From Puccinellia tenuiflora (Eukaryota > Streptophyta > Magnoliopsida > Poales > Poaceae): a stretch of DNA of 64,000 bases. A program made the position numbers and the translations under genes. The notes under the pieces were generated by a model. The model ran no database searches, was not told the DNA's origin, and saw only the letters and a list, made by a program, of their open reading frames with translations. Location: positions 756,459 through 820,458 of the forward strand of contig QRDG01000131.1 of assembly GCA_012064385.1 (NCBI GenBank). Reading direction: 5' to 3'. Within the stretch, counting starts at the first letter, position 1. Each line of letters begins with the position of its first letter. Positions 12,001 to 23,545 of this stretch are shown one piece after another.

Positions 12001-12453
12001 TGAGCTACATCTAAGGAAAGAGAAATACCTCAGCGTTGAGCGTTCAATAACTGACCTTGGTAAAGAACTTGGCTAATGACTGCAGACCTTTTTTTAGCTT
12101 CATATTAAATATATGTGTTAGATTCATGTGCTTGCTTTATTGTTTCACTTCGCCAGAGCTTGATGGTGCATGGAAAATGAAGCCGTTGCTCGACGGGAAG
12201 GCCATTATGGGCGTCTTGGGAGTCAAGTCCGGAGGTCCCTTGATTGGAAAATGGGTACATACCAACCCTTTGTAACTGATCGTACTATTCTAGTTATGTG
12301 CACTGTTAACACAAGATGTACTCTCTCCCACAGCAACAAAGGCTGGTGAAGTGGCAGCTTGCGCATCCGAAAGGAACCATGGAGGAGTGCGAGGAGTGGA
12401 TGAAGCAGTCGCACCAGCAGTCGAAACGCCAGAAAGTAGAATATGGCACCTGA
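6087..12453 (+). CDS. tRNA nucleotidyltransferase (CCA-adding enzyme), one frame break
   Basis: This enzyme adds CCA to tRNA 3' ends. Exons: 6087-6404, 7205-7338, 8211-8328, 8649-8701, 8811-8860, 8932-9030, 9396-9505, 9649-9775, 9964-10054, 10803-10886, 11355-11417, 11527-11671, 11895-12059, 12157-12254 and 12334-12453 (stop TGA). All introns are GT-AG and phases agree except in exon 8. Class II signatures are present: GGWVRD (residues about 100-105), catalytic DID (114-116), RRDLTIN (201-207) and DDPLRVLRAIRF (246-257). The product would be about 591 residues. Two in-frame starts exist: ATG 6087, followed by an R/P/S-rich presumptive organelle presequence, and ATG 6258 (MAAERTVEV), which begins at the body of the enzyme. 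This fits the known plant habit of targeting one gene's product to cytosol/nucleus, mitochondria and plastids. Exon 8 is 127 bp where the downstream phase needs 128. A run of four T at 9725-9728 shifts the frame, so the literal frame stops in exon 11. Confidence 0.92.
6491..6519. repeat. Poly-G run in intron 1
   Basis: About 28 G residues in near-continuous run lie just inside intron 1, some 90 bp after the donor at 6405. Such runs are length-unstable and poorly sequenced. Confidence 0.9.
7377..7871. repeat. Tandem duplication (period 250 bp) within intron 2
   Basis: A segment starting gtcagcagccttttgtttg at 7385 repeats at 7635 and continues in parallel through tatgatattccaatgtta, aatatgcc and gtttcatgaatatagg. 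The two copies differ by small substitutions and a short deletion near 'gattgcctctgg'. The duplication lies wholly within intron 2 of the CCA enzyme gene and does not touch splice sites. Confidence 0.85.
10406..10656. mobile_element. Tourist/Harbinger-like MITE in intron 9
   Basis: The inverted termini are ggggttgtttggtt on the left and aaccaaacagcccc on the right, extended by subterminal inverse pairs built from 'tgccaagcctaag' and 'cttaggttaggca'. The size (251 bp) and ends match the common grass MITE type beginning GGGGCTGTTTGGTT. It sits in the intron between exons 9 and 10. A clear target duplication is not visible. Confidence 0.75.
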
Positions 12454-15032
12454 GGACCATTTGACATTTTGAGCTTAGCAGTCCTCGAAATTCAGTTGTA
12501 GGTCACAAAACTTCCCATGACCTCAGTCCGAGTGGTAGCCGTCTTTAAACTAAAGAATTTGAAGAAAAAAGAACCTTGTGGAACGGCATCTATTTAGGAA
12601 CAAAAGTTGACATCTAGAGTGAGAATCAACCACCAAATAACCAGTGACTAGCCTTAGGTTTGATATACTGTGTATCTTACCAAGGTCACATATTGATAAA
12701 CAAAAGTCTACTATTGATGTACATGTTACTAGTCTATATTACCAGTCCCACTATGACCAGCCTAACGCCACCGAGCCTAGTCTTTGCGTTGTCTCTTTTT
12801 CATTTTAGGGATAGAACTTTGAGTTGTCTCTTGGGTGTGCTGCTGGCAGCGATACAAACAAGGTGCACCGACCGGATGACACCGAAGACCCAAGAGAAGC
12901 GTGTTCCTAACACACAGGTATGGGTTTGCATATAATGAAGGAAAACACTTGTCATTAGGCGACCAATTGCGCGCCGCTATCTCGTCCCGCTCGCGTGTCT
13001 CCTTGCACCTCATCTCACTCGCCCTTGAGCATATGCTTTGTAGGATGAACGATTGCGCATTTTTTAGCACCTCCCAATACTAGAAACCAACATAACATCA
13101 TAGGAAATTAACCACCTAGTGCACTATTTTCATGCTAGATTTACAAAGTACCGTAGCCCAAATTTTACAAAGAAAATGTACGTCTGTGGCAAATTTTCTT
13201 ATATTGCACCCCTATTTTTTACACATGTTCTCAGCACTGTCCTGCCATTATCCACAGAAAACGAACTTTACGGCCACGGGCCCCAACACTGGCGTCGGCA
13301 TACGGTAAAAGTGAAACCGTTTGTTTAAACGTTTTCCTTTTCTACTTTCTGTAGTGCTCCAGCTAGCACGGATGATCGTGGGAGGTGAGGTCCCTTTTCC
13401 TCCTCGTGAAAGACATGGAGCGGAAAACCTGACAAAAGGTCTCACTTTTGTCGTAATGCATTCACTATCCCCGTTTGATTTCCTTTCCGTCTGATCACGA
13501 CGATGCAATGATTTGCTCCACACAACTTTTTTGCACGTATGGAAAAGAATTTTGTTCAATCCCCCTAATCTCCTTTTTTTCCCTACAAAAGTCTAAAAAG
13601 CTGCGAGGACAAGGTAAATGGTACAATCTATTCCTAATTTACATGTGTTACTTAGTGCTGGACATTTTATTCTAGGAAATTTGGTGTTGAACATGTCTTC
13701 TTTTAATCATGCGAGGGTACATGATATGGTTAATTAAGGTACAAAGTCAATATGCAAGATACACGATTAACCGCTTTCAGAGTACCGGGCTAAAAAAAGA
13801 CCTTTCCTGGCGCAAGTTAGGCTCGTAGTGGACTCGAATGAACAACGAGAAGGACCATCCCCCAACCTAGACCCCCCCCCCCCCCCCCCCCCCCCCCCCG
13901 CGCGCGCACACCCATGTGACAATCAACAACATGCCACACATGAATTTCACATTATGCGGGTCGTCCAGAATGAATAAACCCATCCGGTAATCCTTGTGTA
14001 CAATATCATGACAAGGCGAATGCCCTTCATATATGTTTTTCTGACGAATGTAGATTCGTTATATTAAGGTAAAATGTTAAAAGAGTTGGGGACCTGGAAT
14101 TGATACAATCAGGAGCGAACAAAAAAAAGGAAAAGGCCTACATATCATTATATCAGTGGAGATCCTCAGTTACTACTTTTGAATTTCTGGTTGTTAGTGA
14201 CCATGTCTTTAAATTAAAGACATGAATATACTAGAACTATGTTCCCTTTTGGAAAATAATAATATATTGTAGTCCTTAAAATTCGAAAATTCAAAAACTA
14301 GATTGCCAGTTTTAACAAAAAATCTGGAAAAATCATGTAAAATTCGAAAATTTAAAAACTAGACATGAATATGCCAGAACGATGCATCCTACAAGTATGC
14401 AAAAATCACAATGCAAATTCGTTGTAGTATGGGCTACACAAAAAGGACATAATCTTAAATATTTTGAAAGTGTGTATACTCGCATCTACACATTTGTCAT
14501 TTTGATGTTGCTCTGAATATAAAGTATTTCAAATTAATATTTCGCATGTTTATGGTATATATTACTGACAACATGCAGATTTTTTTAGATTTTCTAAAAC
14601 TCGAAAATATGATTTTAATTTTTTTAAAATACCGAGATCACTAGAGCTCGGGAGCAAGAAATCGCCACTCTTAAAAAATCAACGTACACTAGCAATTAAT
14701 GTATTGCTCACCAAGTCCTCATCATAGGTTCAAGCTTTTCCTCAAGAAATAATAATAAATATCCCGGGATGACTGGCTGATAATTTACAACTTCAAGCGA
14801 TTATTTGATTACTAGTACAGTTAATAGAGATAAACGCCTCACGAATGCAGCCCCGTTGCCAAAAAAAAAAAAAAACCGTTGTACATCTAGACCACGGATC
14901 GGATAACACCAGACATAATTACGCTTGTAGATAGAGTTCGGCCCTAGTTCCAAAAGAATAGAGGATTATGTACCACTCACTCATGGTCACAACAATCGAC
15001 ATAGTGACAACGAAAGAGACCCCATTTTCGTG
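12454..15032. other. 3' flank of CCA gene and intergenic region
   Basis: The 3' UTR of the CCA enzyme lies at the start. The rest shows no supportable gene. Notable items are a C run at about 13868-13899 followed by a CG/CA-rich tail, and AT-rich sequence with repeated 'aaaattcgaaaat' phrases near 14280-14360. Short open frames here have no family features. Confidence 0.45.
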
Positions 15033-15442
15033 GGGAAGACTTGGGTAGGATCTCACCTCCTTTAGGTGAGATCGTAGAATCACGCAAAAAAAAAAACATA
15101 TTTGCGAATTGCTAAAAAATCTGAAAAAAATTGACAACATGCCTCTCGGTATTTTGCACAACGTCAAAAAATTTCAGCTCAAAATTCGATGTACAGCGTG
15201 AGAAACAAAAAAGAGAAATTTCGGTGTGAATGTGCAAAACACTGTGTACTCAAATCTGACACTATTCACAGCATGATTTCTCTTTTTTGTTTCTCACGCT
15301 GTACATCGAATTTTGAGCTGAAATTTTTGACGTTGTGCAAAGTACCGAGATGCATGTTATCAATTTTTTTTCAAATTTTTTAGCAATTCAAAAATATATT
15401 TTTTTTACGTGATCCTACGATGTCATCTACCCAAGTCTTCCC
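15033..15442. repeat. Long imperfect foldback (inverted repeat), about 410 bp
   Basis: The left arm (from ggggaagacttgggta) and right arm (ending tacccaagtcttccc) are inverse copies for about 170-180 bp each. Matched blocks include gcgtgagaaacaaaaaagag against ctcttttttgtttctcacgc, and cgatgtaca against tgtacatcg. The central loop is around 15225-15260. No target duplication is clear. A foldback MITE is the most likely identity. Confidence 0.8.
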
Positions 15443-16801
15443 GATAATCAGTCGGTTGTTGTCCAGGACGCAGACCGCCGAGCAGGCATAACCCCCGGGG
15501 GTTGATGTGGAGACGACGGGAGCCGAACAAATATCTGTGCAAAGATAGACCACCACCGGATGCGCCTCGAGATCCACGCGCGCCGCAGTAAACAGGAGAA
15601 AAGGCTGACTGACGCTGCAGACAAAACTATTAAGTGGATAATCCAGCCTCTGTCACTCATCACCCATCCGTGGTTAAGTATAATGGATTTAATAATTGAA
15701 TTAATCACCCAAGAAGACGACGTCTCTCTGCCTCATCACTTTTGTCGCGGCTTTTCAGACTGTCAGCATTATCCTCACTGGCACGCTGATCAGCTCTTCA
15801 CATTGGTTGGATCTTTTTTGGGATTATCTTGATGCAAAATTGGCATAAAAATCCCTCTATTAGTAAAAGCCTTTTTGTCGGCGCGAGAAGCTAGAACAAG
15901 TCACGCCAAACTCCAGAATTGAGAATTGGAAAGGCTTGTTGTGAACGCAGGATATACCGTGTGCACCAGGATTCCAGGTTCAAATTCACTTTGTATGTAG
16001 TCCAGCAAAGAGACTAGCAGACGGACGGCTACAAATGTTGTTGTTAACGGCTACTTATCCAAAACAGAGGGTAACGTTGCTCCTGTCTGCAGGCCACAAG
16101 TGGAACTGCAAATGACAACACGAGCACACTGGGTATATGGTCGTTGGGAGTCAACAAGTCTAGGGCAAGATTGATCACAAGGCGAAACCGCAGCAGGATG
16201 TATCATTGCCGAGCCACGAGCACAATGAAGAAAAAAAATTACCGGAATAAAAAACACATGGTCAGAGTAGTACAACAACACAGTCGTCCTGCGCAGAGCT
16301 TTGAAGAAAAAAACAAGTACTACAACACATGGAAAGAATGGTGGAAAAAATAAACTAGAATTAAACCTGCAGGATAAATCAAGATAATCAACTGTACAAA
16401 TCTTTCTTCCTCACGGCCCCTCTTGAATCGGGTCCCGCTGCTAGTACTAATCATCATCACACCCACCTCAACATGACAATCATTCATCACGGATCTCAAT
16501 CCAGCAATAATAAACAGACAAAAAAAACACAACCAAAAATAACTAGGCGAGATGGACTGCAACCAAGAAGTGCTGTTCTTCTTGCATTGGTGCTTTGCTT
16601 CAGCTTGCTTTCTTCCACATTCCATCATCCAGTTCTCCAATCCTCCCAACTCAGAAATCCAATGATGGGAAAAGATAGCAGGACTCGATTCCTGCCCTCC
16701 CTACGGGCAGGATGCTGCTAACTAAGCAGTGACCCACTAGCACGATTGCGATATGATCATGGCAGATTTTCATCAGAGATTTTACTCATATCGAGCTTAG
16801 C
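15443..16801. other. Intergenic region, including the TCP 3' flank
   Basis: I recognise no gene on either strand. Small open frames around 15450-15830 and 16050-16720 lack domains. The last 300 bp or so, next to the TCP stop at 16802, is the natural place for that gene's 3' UTR. Confidence 0.4.
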
Positions 16802-18007
16802 TTACTGTGTGTCGACGTCGGCACGGCCTTCCTCTCCTTCGCCGCTGTCGTCGTCGCCGTCCTCTTCGCCGCCCTCGTTGCCACCGCCGCTGCCATCGCG
16901 CTGCTGCTCCATCTCCTGCTGCTGGTTGTGCTCCTGCGGCTGCTGCTGCTCCCCGCCCCGTCGCTGCTGCGGTTGTAAGAAGTGTTGAGCCCCGCGAGCA
17001 TGCCGATGCTGGTGTTGGGCATGCCGCCGGCGCCACCCATTCCGCCCGCGCCGCCGGGGTTACTGAGCCCTTGACATGAACTGCAGAGGCGCCTGCACCG
17101 TGCTGCTGCCCCCCGCCGCCGCCAAAGGACCACATGGGCTGCTCGGTCGGCCGAGCCACGGCGGCAGGGCTCGCGGAGACGGGCAGCATCCAGAACGCGC
17201 CGCCAGGCGCCGCGCTGTTCGGCGCCATGGCCCACATTGCGGCGGGCGCCGCCGCCGGCGGCTGCTCGCGCGCCTGCTTGGGATCTTGCCGCTCGTCGTC
17301 CTCCTTGAACAGGTCCTCCCTGTACCGCTTCCTCATGAAGGAGCCGGCGTTGTTAGGGTCCTGGGGCGGCTCCTGCTGCGTCGGCGGGAGGGGTGGTGGT
17401 GGTACCCGAGCATGGTGGACATCTCATGCTGCGGGTGGAGCGCGAGGGCGGGGAAGGGCGCGGCGCGGCTTGTGGGGAGGCGGCGCGAGTGATGTTGAGG
17501 GAGGAGAGTTGGCCGGGATGGTGCCGGTGCCGGTGGCGGCGACGATGGCCGGCTCCGCCTGCTGCAGCAGCCACTCGATGGTCTCGCCGTCGGACTTGTG
17601 CCCGAGCTCCCGCGTGAGCTGGAACACCCCGCCGCGCACAGCGCCGGCATCCGTATCCTCCTCCCCCGGCCGTCCACCTTGGTGTGCCGGTCCTTGGACG
17701 GCCGCTTCGCCAGCGTGGCCCGCCGACGACGGCGTCACCGGCGCGACCGCCTTCTTGTCGGCCGCGGCCGAGGACGCCGGGGCCTGGTCGGTGACGACGG
17801 GGGTTATGGCGAGCGTGCCAATGAACTGCTGCGGGTGCGGCACGTTGTTGGGCTCCGCCGGGCCAGCGTAGTAGAAAGGGTGGTGCTGGTGGTGCTCAGC
17901 ACCGCCGCCACGGCTTCCGCTCGTGCCCCCGGCGCTCCCCCCGCCGCTGTTGCTGCTCGAGGCGCGCCTCCACTCCCACCCCCAGCGCTGCCGCCGCCAT
18001 GGTCCAT
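16802..18007 (-). pseudogene. Class I TCP (PCF-type) transcription factor, many frame changes
   Basis: Read on the minus strand, the pieces occur in the order of a class I TCP factor: start MDHGGGSAGG (ATG 18007), an HHQHHPFYYAG segment, the TCP DNA-binding domain at about 17700-17515 (KDRHTKVDGRGRRIRMPAL, FQLTRELGHKSDGETIEWLL, then PAIVAATGTGTIPAN), HPQHEMSTMLGYHHH, MRKRYREDLFKEDDERQDPK, a W-rich block (FWMLPVS, PMWSFGGGGG), GGMPNTSIGMLAGLN and an acidic tail ending RADVDTQ with TAA at 16804-16802. These pieces lie in different frames. At least eight frame changes are needed, for example near 17720, 17628 (one base missing before VFQL) and 17507 (one base missing after IPAN). No in-frame nonsense codon was seen within the conserved pieces. 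Either this is a decaying copy or the very GC-rich sequence contains base-calling errors. The gene appears intronless. Confidence 0.88.
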
Positions 18008-18434
18008 GTGCAGGTTCCGCGTCGAACACCCGTTGGCAAGAACGAAAAAGGAAAGGCGGCTCCTTTCCCCTGCCCGGCGGTCCGGCTCACGCACGCACAC
18101 GCTCGGGTAGTCGCCGGAGTTAGGGTGGAGGATGGAGAGGAGGAGCACGTGCTGGGCACGGACGGTGGGGCGGGGTGGTCAGGTGGGGCTGGGAGGAGGC
18201 GCAGGCAGGGGAGCGGGGGCGGAGGAGGGGAGAGAATGGTGGAGAGAGACAGGCAGGCAGACAGGGAAGGAAGGGTGGGGTTTCCTTGGGTATTGTTTAT
18301 GGCCTTTTCCTATAAACCCTAGCCAAGAGCCCAAGATATTGGCCACTGGTGCCTCCTTTTCATTTCCACTTTGCTGCACCATAATTCGAATTTATTCATT
18401 GAATCCTTGATGGTACAGTACAATCCTAATTTCT
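18008..18434 (-). promoter_or_regulatory. 5' leader and promoter side of the TCP gene
   Basis: This stretch upstream of the TCP start is purine-rich on the plus strand (CT-rich on the coding strand), as in many plant 5' leaders, up to about 18300. Past 18310 it becomes AT-rich. No unambiguous TATA box was identified. Confidence 0.35.
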
Positions 18435-19031
18435 TTAGCATTTTGTCACGACAGTGCAAGCGTTACACATTTTGTACAACGTAAAGGTAGTCAACACGCC
18501 GGCCATATATGTCAGATTAAAATTTTCAACACTTTCTTAGTTAGTTCTTGACACTGTTNGCCTCTTTTGGATCGCAGGGTTGAAAACACAGGATATAAAA
18601 AAAACAGGAATTTTATAGGTTTGCAAGTGTAAAACAAGGATTATAAAACACAGGAAAGTTACACGGAATTGTCGTTTGGATAAGATGCAGGAAAAACACA
18701 GGAAAAGGTCTCGATCCTACGCGCTTGAGTCTAAAAAAAGAGGTTGGAGTGGATGTTTCAAATTCCTATGGAATTGAGGCATAGGAATCCAATCCATAGG
18801 ATTTTGGTAGCACCATTCCTTTAAACCAAAGGCAATCCATAGGAAAAATTCCTAAGGATTGAAATCCTATGAAAATCCTTTAAAATTCCTACAATCCAAA
18901 GAGGCCCTTAGCATTTTGTCACGACAGTGCAAGCGTTACACATTTTTTACAACGTAAAGTTAGTCAACACGCCGGCCATATATGTCAGATTAAAATTTTC
19001 AACACTTTCTTAGTTAGTTCTTGACACTGTT
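18435..19031. repeat. 124-bp direct repeat flanking an N and a MITE
   Basis: The sequence 18435-18558, beginning ttagcattttgtcacgac, recurs almost identically at 18908-19031. The N at 18559 follows the first copy, and a MITE fills 18560-18907. Only two or so base differences separate the copies. Confidence 0.9.
18560..18907. mobile_element. Harbinger/Tourist-like MITE, about 348 bp
   Basis: The inverted ends are gcctcttttggat on the left and atccaaagaggccc on the right. The interior is full of the family phrases aaacacagga, tcctatggaatt and ggattgaaatcctatg. It is followed by TTA, the target trinucleotide expected for this superfamily. The left flank is an N, so the left TTA cannot be checked directly. 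Confidence 0.8.
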
Positions 19032-19036
19032 TGGTT

Positions 19037-19760
19037 ACCGTGAGAAGATATTGGGCAATGGTTTCTTCTTATCCATTTTTAGTTTGTTGCACCATAATTT
19101 GGACACTATTTTGTTGATTCCTTAACCGTTGAAGCTTAGTTATTTTAGTGATTGTGAAGAAACATAGCCATAGCTGATAGAAAGTTAGTCCGATTCTAAT
19201 CATTTGCCACGATAATGCAAGTGTTACACATGTTCAACCAAAAAATTAAATGAAGAAATAATAGGTCGATTGCATCCACCATGGATAAAGTGTGGCATCC
19301 TAGATACTAGAACATTTGCTCAAGCACATAGCAAAGACCATACTAGTAGTTTTATAACAACGATTAAACACACCGACCAGTACCTCCTCATTCATTTCTC
19401 GACCGCGTTTGGTTTCTATAATAATATGAGAAGATGTCAGGCACTTGTGTCCTTTTATCCATTTTCAGTTTATTGCGCCAAAATTTGGGCACTATTTTGT
19501 TGATTCTAACAGTTGATGTCTGTTTGTTCTAGTGAATGTGAAGAATAAAGAGATATCTCAATGGAAAGTTAACAGATTCTGAAAGAATAAAAATTAAATG
19601 GAGAAGTAATAGGTCGAGCGCATCCATCGTGGATAAACTGTCGCATCCTCGATGAGACATTTGCTCCAGCACATAGTAAAATGGAACATACTTATTATTA
19701 ATAACGACATTGACCAATACCACATCATTTAGTTCTCGATGATGTTCTATGATGTCGTGA
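19037..19760. repeat. Two diverged direct repeats of about 375 bp
   Basis: The blocks 19037-19400 and 19420-19760 share a series of phrases in the same order: gagaagat, tatccattttcagtt (or near), cactattttgttgatt, taataggtcga, gcatcca followed by tggataaa, and cacatag. A third shorter match lies at about 18340-18400 (ttccactttgctgcaccataatt). Identity looks moderate, so the duplication is old. Confidence 0.7.
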
Positions 19761-22107
19761 AACTCACACAACTCGGTATTAAGTAGACACTTTGCACATA
19801 AATATTTATGCTGAATAGGTACCTAAAAAAAATCTAGCCACAGATTTCGCTATGTTGATCATATTTCTCACGCCGGATAACACCGAGGTAATGAGATAAC
19901 AAAGGCTAAATTAAACTACAAATATGTTATCAAAACTATTTTTGACGGATATAATCCATCTTATCACGTTGGAATTCTAAGACAATTCATGGCGATGGTG
20001 GTGGCACCTTTTTCCTCTCTTTTTTCCTTGGCTTCTTTGTAGTCCTTTCTACTAGCTATTTGGAGGGAAGAGCCGCTCCAAAGAGACAGCCAGGAGAGGG
20101 CAAAGTAGGGCCATCCGTGGGGCCTCGGGGTGACACCAAGAGCTGTGGATGATCTGTGGAGGGAGATCGACCTGCTTTTCCTCTTTGCGCCAAAAGACCC
20201 AGAAAGCCCCACATGTGCACCTACAGTCTGTCATTCATCGTCACCCCCAAATTTTTGAAATCTCTGTTGACGAACAGCTATACGTACGCTGCTTATCCAC
20301 GATTTACTTTGACTAATTTGAGCACGTAAGAATTTGTGATGTTGATGGAATGTACCACGGTTCCATGTTTCATGTTGCGCACGAGTTCTTTTTATATATG
20401 TAATAATTCGTGTCAATATGGCCATGTTTTGCACAATTCTCATGTGTAGGTATGTCTTAACATCTTGCAGTTTTGACTCATTCTCGGAGAACGTTTTAAA
20501 GTATACGTGGGTACAAGTTCAAACTCGAGTACATAACGTAATTTATGGTACTATAAGTGGTTTTACCTGTCCCACAAAATTCGAGCATCTAAGGGAGGGA
20601 AAAGTTCGTGTAATATGTATGGAACACAAACATGAGCCATGGTGCTACAACCGAACAACCATTAAAATTCCTGCCATGTTTTTCACATGGTGCGTCTATT
20701 GTTTTGAGAATTCAAAATTTAATGATTTTTCTTCAAGGGTTATTTTTCTCGCACGGTCACAAACCATATACTTTACAATAGTTATGCAAAAAATAGTTGA
20801 ATTTCTACTTACATGGCAAAATAATCATACAAGTATGTAGAATTCGGATGAAGTGACATCACAATTTAATTCAAATAATGTATATCGTGTAGCATACTTT
20901 TTTTCAAAATTTAATTCAAATAATGGTTGAACCATGAAAAGGGCAAGGGTTGAATCTCGAAAGCTGTAGTAGTACTAGTACCAATTAGTTGGAGCAGTGC
21001 ACTTTGTGGGCTTTGCATGATTGACTTGAGTGGGGTGAGATGGATGGATGGAGTGGGGTGAAACAAGGAGGAAGGGAGGCCATGGGAGGGAGGGAGACAG
21101 TGCAGGTGGAGGGTGTCAGAGTGGGGAGCATCAATGCTGCTGCTGACAGCTCATCCCAACAGGACCAGCCAACCAAGGAGCCCCTCTCTCTCTCCCCGCA
21201 AAGATTCAGGCTACCGTTCTCTCTCTCAAATTTGTTCCTTGATCTTAGTAATCTGTCGATCGGAGTGAGCTGGTAGTATGTGAGATTGCTAGTAGTAGAA
21301 GGTTGATTCTTGAGAGCAAATGTGAGGAAGAAAAAAAATTGAGTGCATGGAATATACGTGACCTGGCTGGCTGTAAGCATGACTAGTGCATTGTGCGATG
21401 TGGATGATATAAAATCTGATGGCACGGAATGTCTTTTACGTCCGTCCTCAATAACATGGCAAAATAAAATACTACTGCTGAGCACCGAGAATAAAAATAT
21501 GTGTTAAAATAAAAACCACATGATGCAGCCAGCAAAGTAAAATAAACAAGGAGGTACTAGGAGCCAGGAGGATAGTGGGTGGGAGGGAAAAGCGTCAGTG
21601 CCAGTCAACTCCACCGTGTCCTTGCATTATTAAAGGAGGATAATTCCATCCATATTGGTTCCAAAAGGAAGGAAGGAAGGAAAACTCCACGGAGTGTCAT
21701 GATTAGAATAAGATGGAGATGCGGCAGAGAAAAGGTGATAATAATCCCACCCCCTGCGTGTGTCCGTGGGGAGGATTATGATCATCATCTCTGGCAGCGC
21801 AGGCGCCATACAGGACGTGCTGGTAAAGCTAGAGATGCGGTTGTGTACGAGTGAATTGAAACCCTCCTCGTTGGTTGGCCTCGTGCACGTGACATGATGA
21901 TGATAAGTAAAGTTTTGTAATGCAGATTGGCAGCGCTGAAGAAAGCTTTGACCGCGCGGGATGGTCAAGTCCATTCGCAGCTCAGCTGCACACGGTGGCA
22001 GTCAGCCAGCGACGACCCAACCCAAAGACGCAATGAGCATGCATATGGGCATGGATCCCACACTTTCGTCGACTCGTATCGTATGGGTCGGAGCCGGGGA
22101 GATCGCT
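19761..22107. other. Intergenic sequence
   Basis: No supportable gene. Open frames such as 20418-20840 show no domain or coding bias. The interval 20985-21300 is purine-rich with many gggag and ggatgg phrases. I tested it by eye against common conserved plant miRNAs (156, 159, 164, 166, 172, 319, 396) without a match. Confidence 0.4.
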
Positions 22108-22594
22108 AGGGGCGTGTTTGGTTGCCCACTGGTGTCAGGACCTTGGTGTTTTAGATGATTTTCTGACTGTTTGGTTGTCTGCTCCGTTTTGCATGTCTGT
22201 ACGAGCACGAACCTTAAATCATTCCGCAAGCCACCCTCCCGCAAGACAAAATCGGGAGTCACTGTGTCGAGCTCGTGTAGACGGGGAGATGCCGCGCACG
22301 CACGTGCGCGTGGACGAAAATGGTGGCAGGAGAAATTTTGCTCATCGCCCACGATTTTCCTCCCCTATTTCACACCTCTCCGCTCACTGCCAAATCTCCC
22401 GCCACCATTTCCTTCTTTTTAAGCTCTCCGTGGGAGACGAAGAAGCTTCATCTACGACGACCAGGTAAGCGGCGCGACGTTCTACTCTGGTCGGCGGTGG
22501 TCAACGGCCGGCGGCGGGTGCTTCTTCCTTGATCTCGGCGAGCAGACAGTGGCCGTCCACACTATGATGCCTGTAAGCACACTACAACCCTAGG

Positions 22595-22710
22595 TCTTTT
22601 GCTTAGATCTGTGCTTAGGAGTTGGTCTTTTGCTTAGATCCGTGCTTATGAGTAGGTCTTGTAACTTAGATCCGTGCTTATGAGTAGGTCTTGTAGCTTA
22701 CATCCGTGGT
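22595..22710. repeat. 32-bp minisatellite, about 3.5 copies
   Basis: The phrase cttagatccgtgcttatgag followed by taggtcttgt recurs in tandem with small changes (ttttgcttagatctgtgcttaggag at the first copy). It sits in the 5' leader region of the Harbinger-type relic. Confidence 0.85.
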
Positions 22711-23314
22711 GATTACTAGATTCGTTGTGTTCAACGTAGCTTCGGATGATTACTAATTGCGGTCAGATCCATTAGTCCACTGATCCTTGTGTTGGTCCTC
22801 ACTGGTGTAGGACATGACCATCAAGGAATTTAGTCAGTCTCTGCTCGGGGGGGGGGGGGGGAGCGAGCTCACTCTCTCTCTTTCTCTCTTATCCCGGACT
22901 CTCAACCGGACGAGCTGCCAAATATGCAAGATTTAGAGATGTTCGTGGTGCCTAAGATGGCTTCAGAGATGGTGCTGATACCTGCTCTCGTGGCGGAGAA
23001 AGCTAAAAGGCCAGCTGCCGGTAAGGACAAGAAGAGTAAGATGGGGACGACCATGAAGTGGCCTGCATTTCTCTCCACCTTCGTGCTGAACAAGATGTGC
23101 GAACTCATCGGCTCCAGGGTGAGGATCGACAAGGGGCTCCGCAAAGGGCTCATACAGTGGCTCCGCCAAGATGGTGGCTCTTAGCCACCTCCTCGACAAC
23201 AAGGCGCAAGGTCATGGCTTCATTCTGATGGACGAGGACCACCGTCTGCTCTGGCTCCACACCTTCCTAACCAACATTAGTGCTTGGTATGTTGGAGGTG
23301 GCAGTGGTGCAAGC

Positions 23315-23361
<47 letters not shown>

Positions 23362-23363
23362 AT
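23315..23363. repeat. (ATG)n microsatellite
   Basis: About 16 tandem ATG/GAT triplets follow the Harbinger-type ORF relic. The run is perfect up to a final 'atatgatg' slip. Confidence 0.95.
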
Positions 23364-23545
23364 GATGTATATTTTGGGTAGTTAGGACAACATAACTTCT
23401 TATGGCCTGTATATTTTGGGTGTTTGATGTAGTACATATGCTAACCCCTCACACGACGAATCTGTGGTGGTAGTATTACACCCTCTTTTGATGTGGTGCT
23501 AGGTTGACACCATACTAGTTAGGCAGCGAACACTTGTGCTTCTTG

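Larger units (their letters stand above)
22110..23545 (+). mobile_element. Relic of a PIF/Harbinger-type element with SANT/Myb-like ORF
   Basis: A left end of the grass Harbinger type (ggggcgtgtttggttgcc, from about 22110) precedes a leader with an apparent donor (caggtaagc near 22461). An open frame at 22924-23184 then contains MKWPAFLSTFVLNKMCELIG followed by a VRIDKG segment. This resembles the Myb/SANT-like domain proteins associated with Harbinger transposons, where it would bind DNA together with the transposase. The homology continues in another frame past 23185 (DEDHRLLWLHTFLTNISAWYV), so the gene is broken. No transposase is present, and no matching right end appears before the copia LTR at 23546, which may have truncated it. 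The family assignment is tentative. Confidence 0.5.

Noticed and set aside
15960..16010. A B-box-like ggttcaaattc suggesting a tRNA or SINE
   Set aside because: No A box at the right distance, no cloverleaf, and no tail or target duplication.
20985..21300. Possible microRNA precursor in a purine-rich, stem-like region
   Set aside because: No match to conserved plant miRNAs that I know, and no convincing fold.
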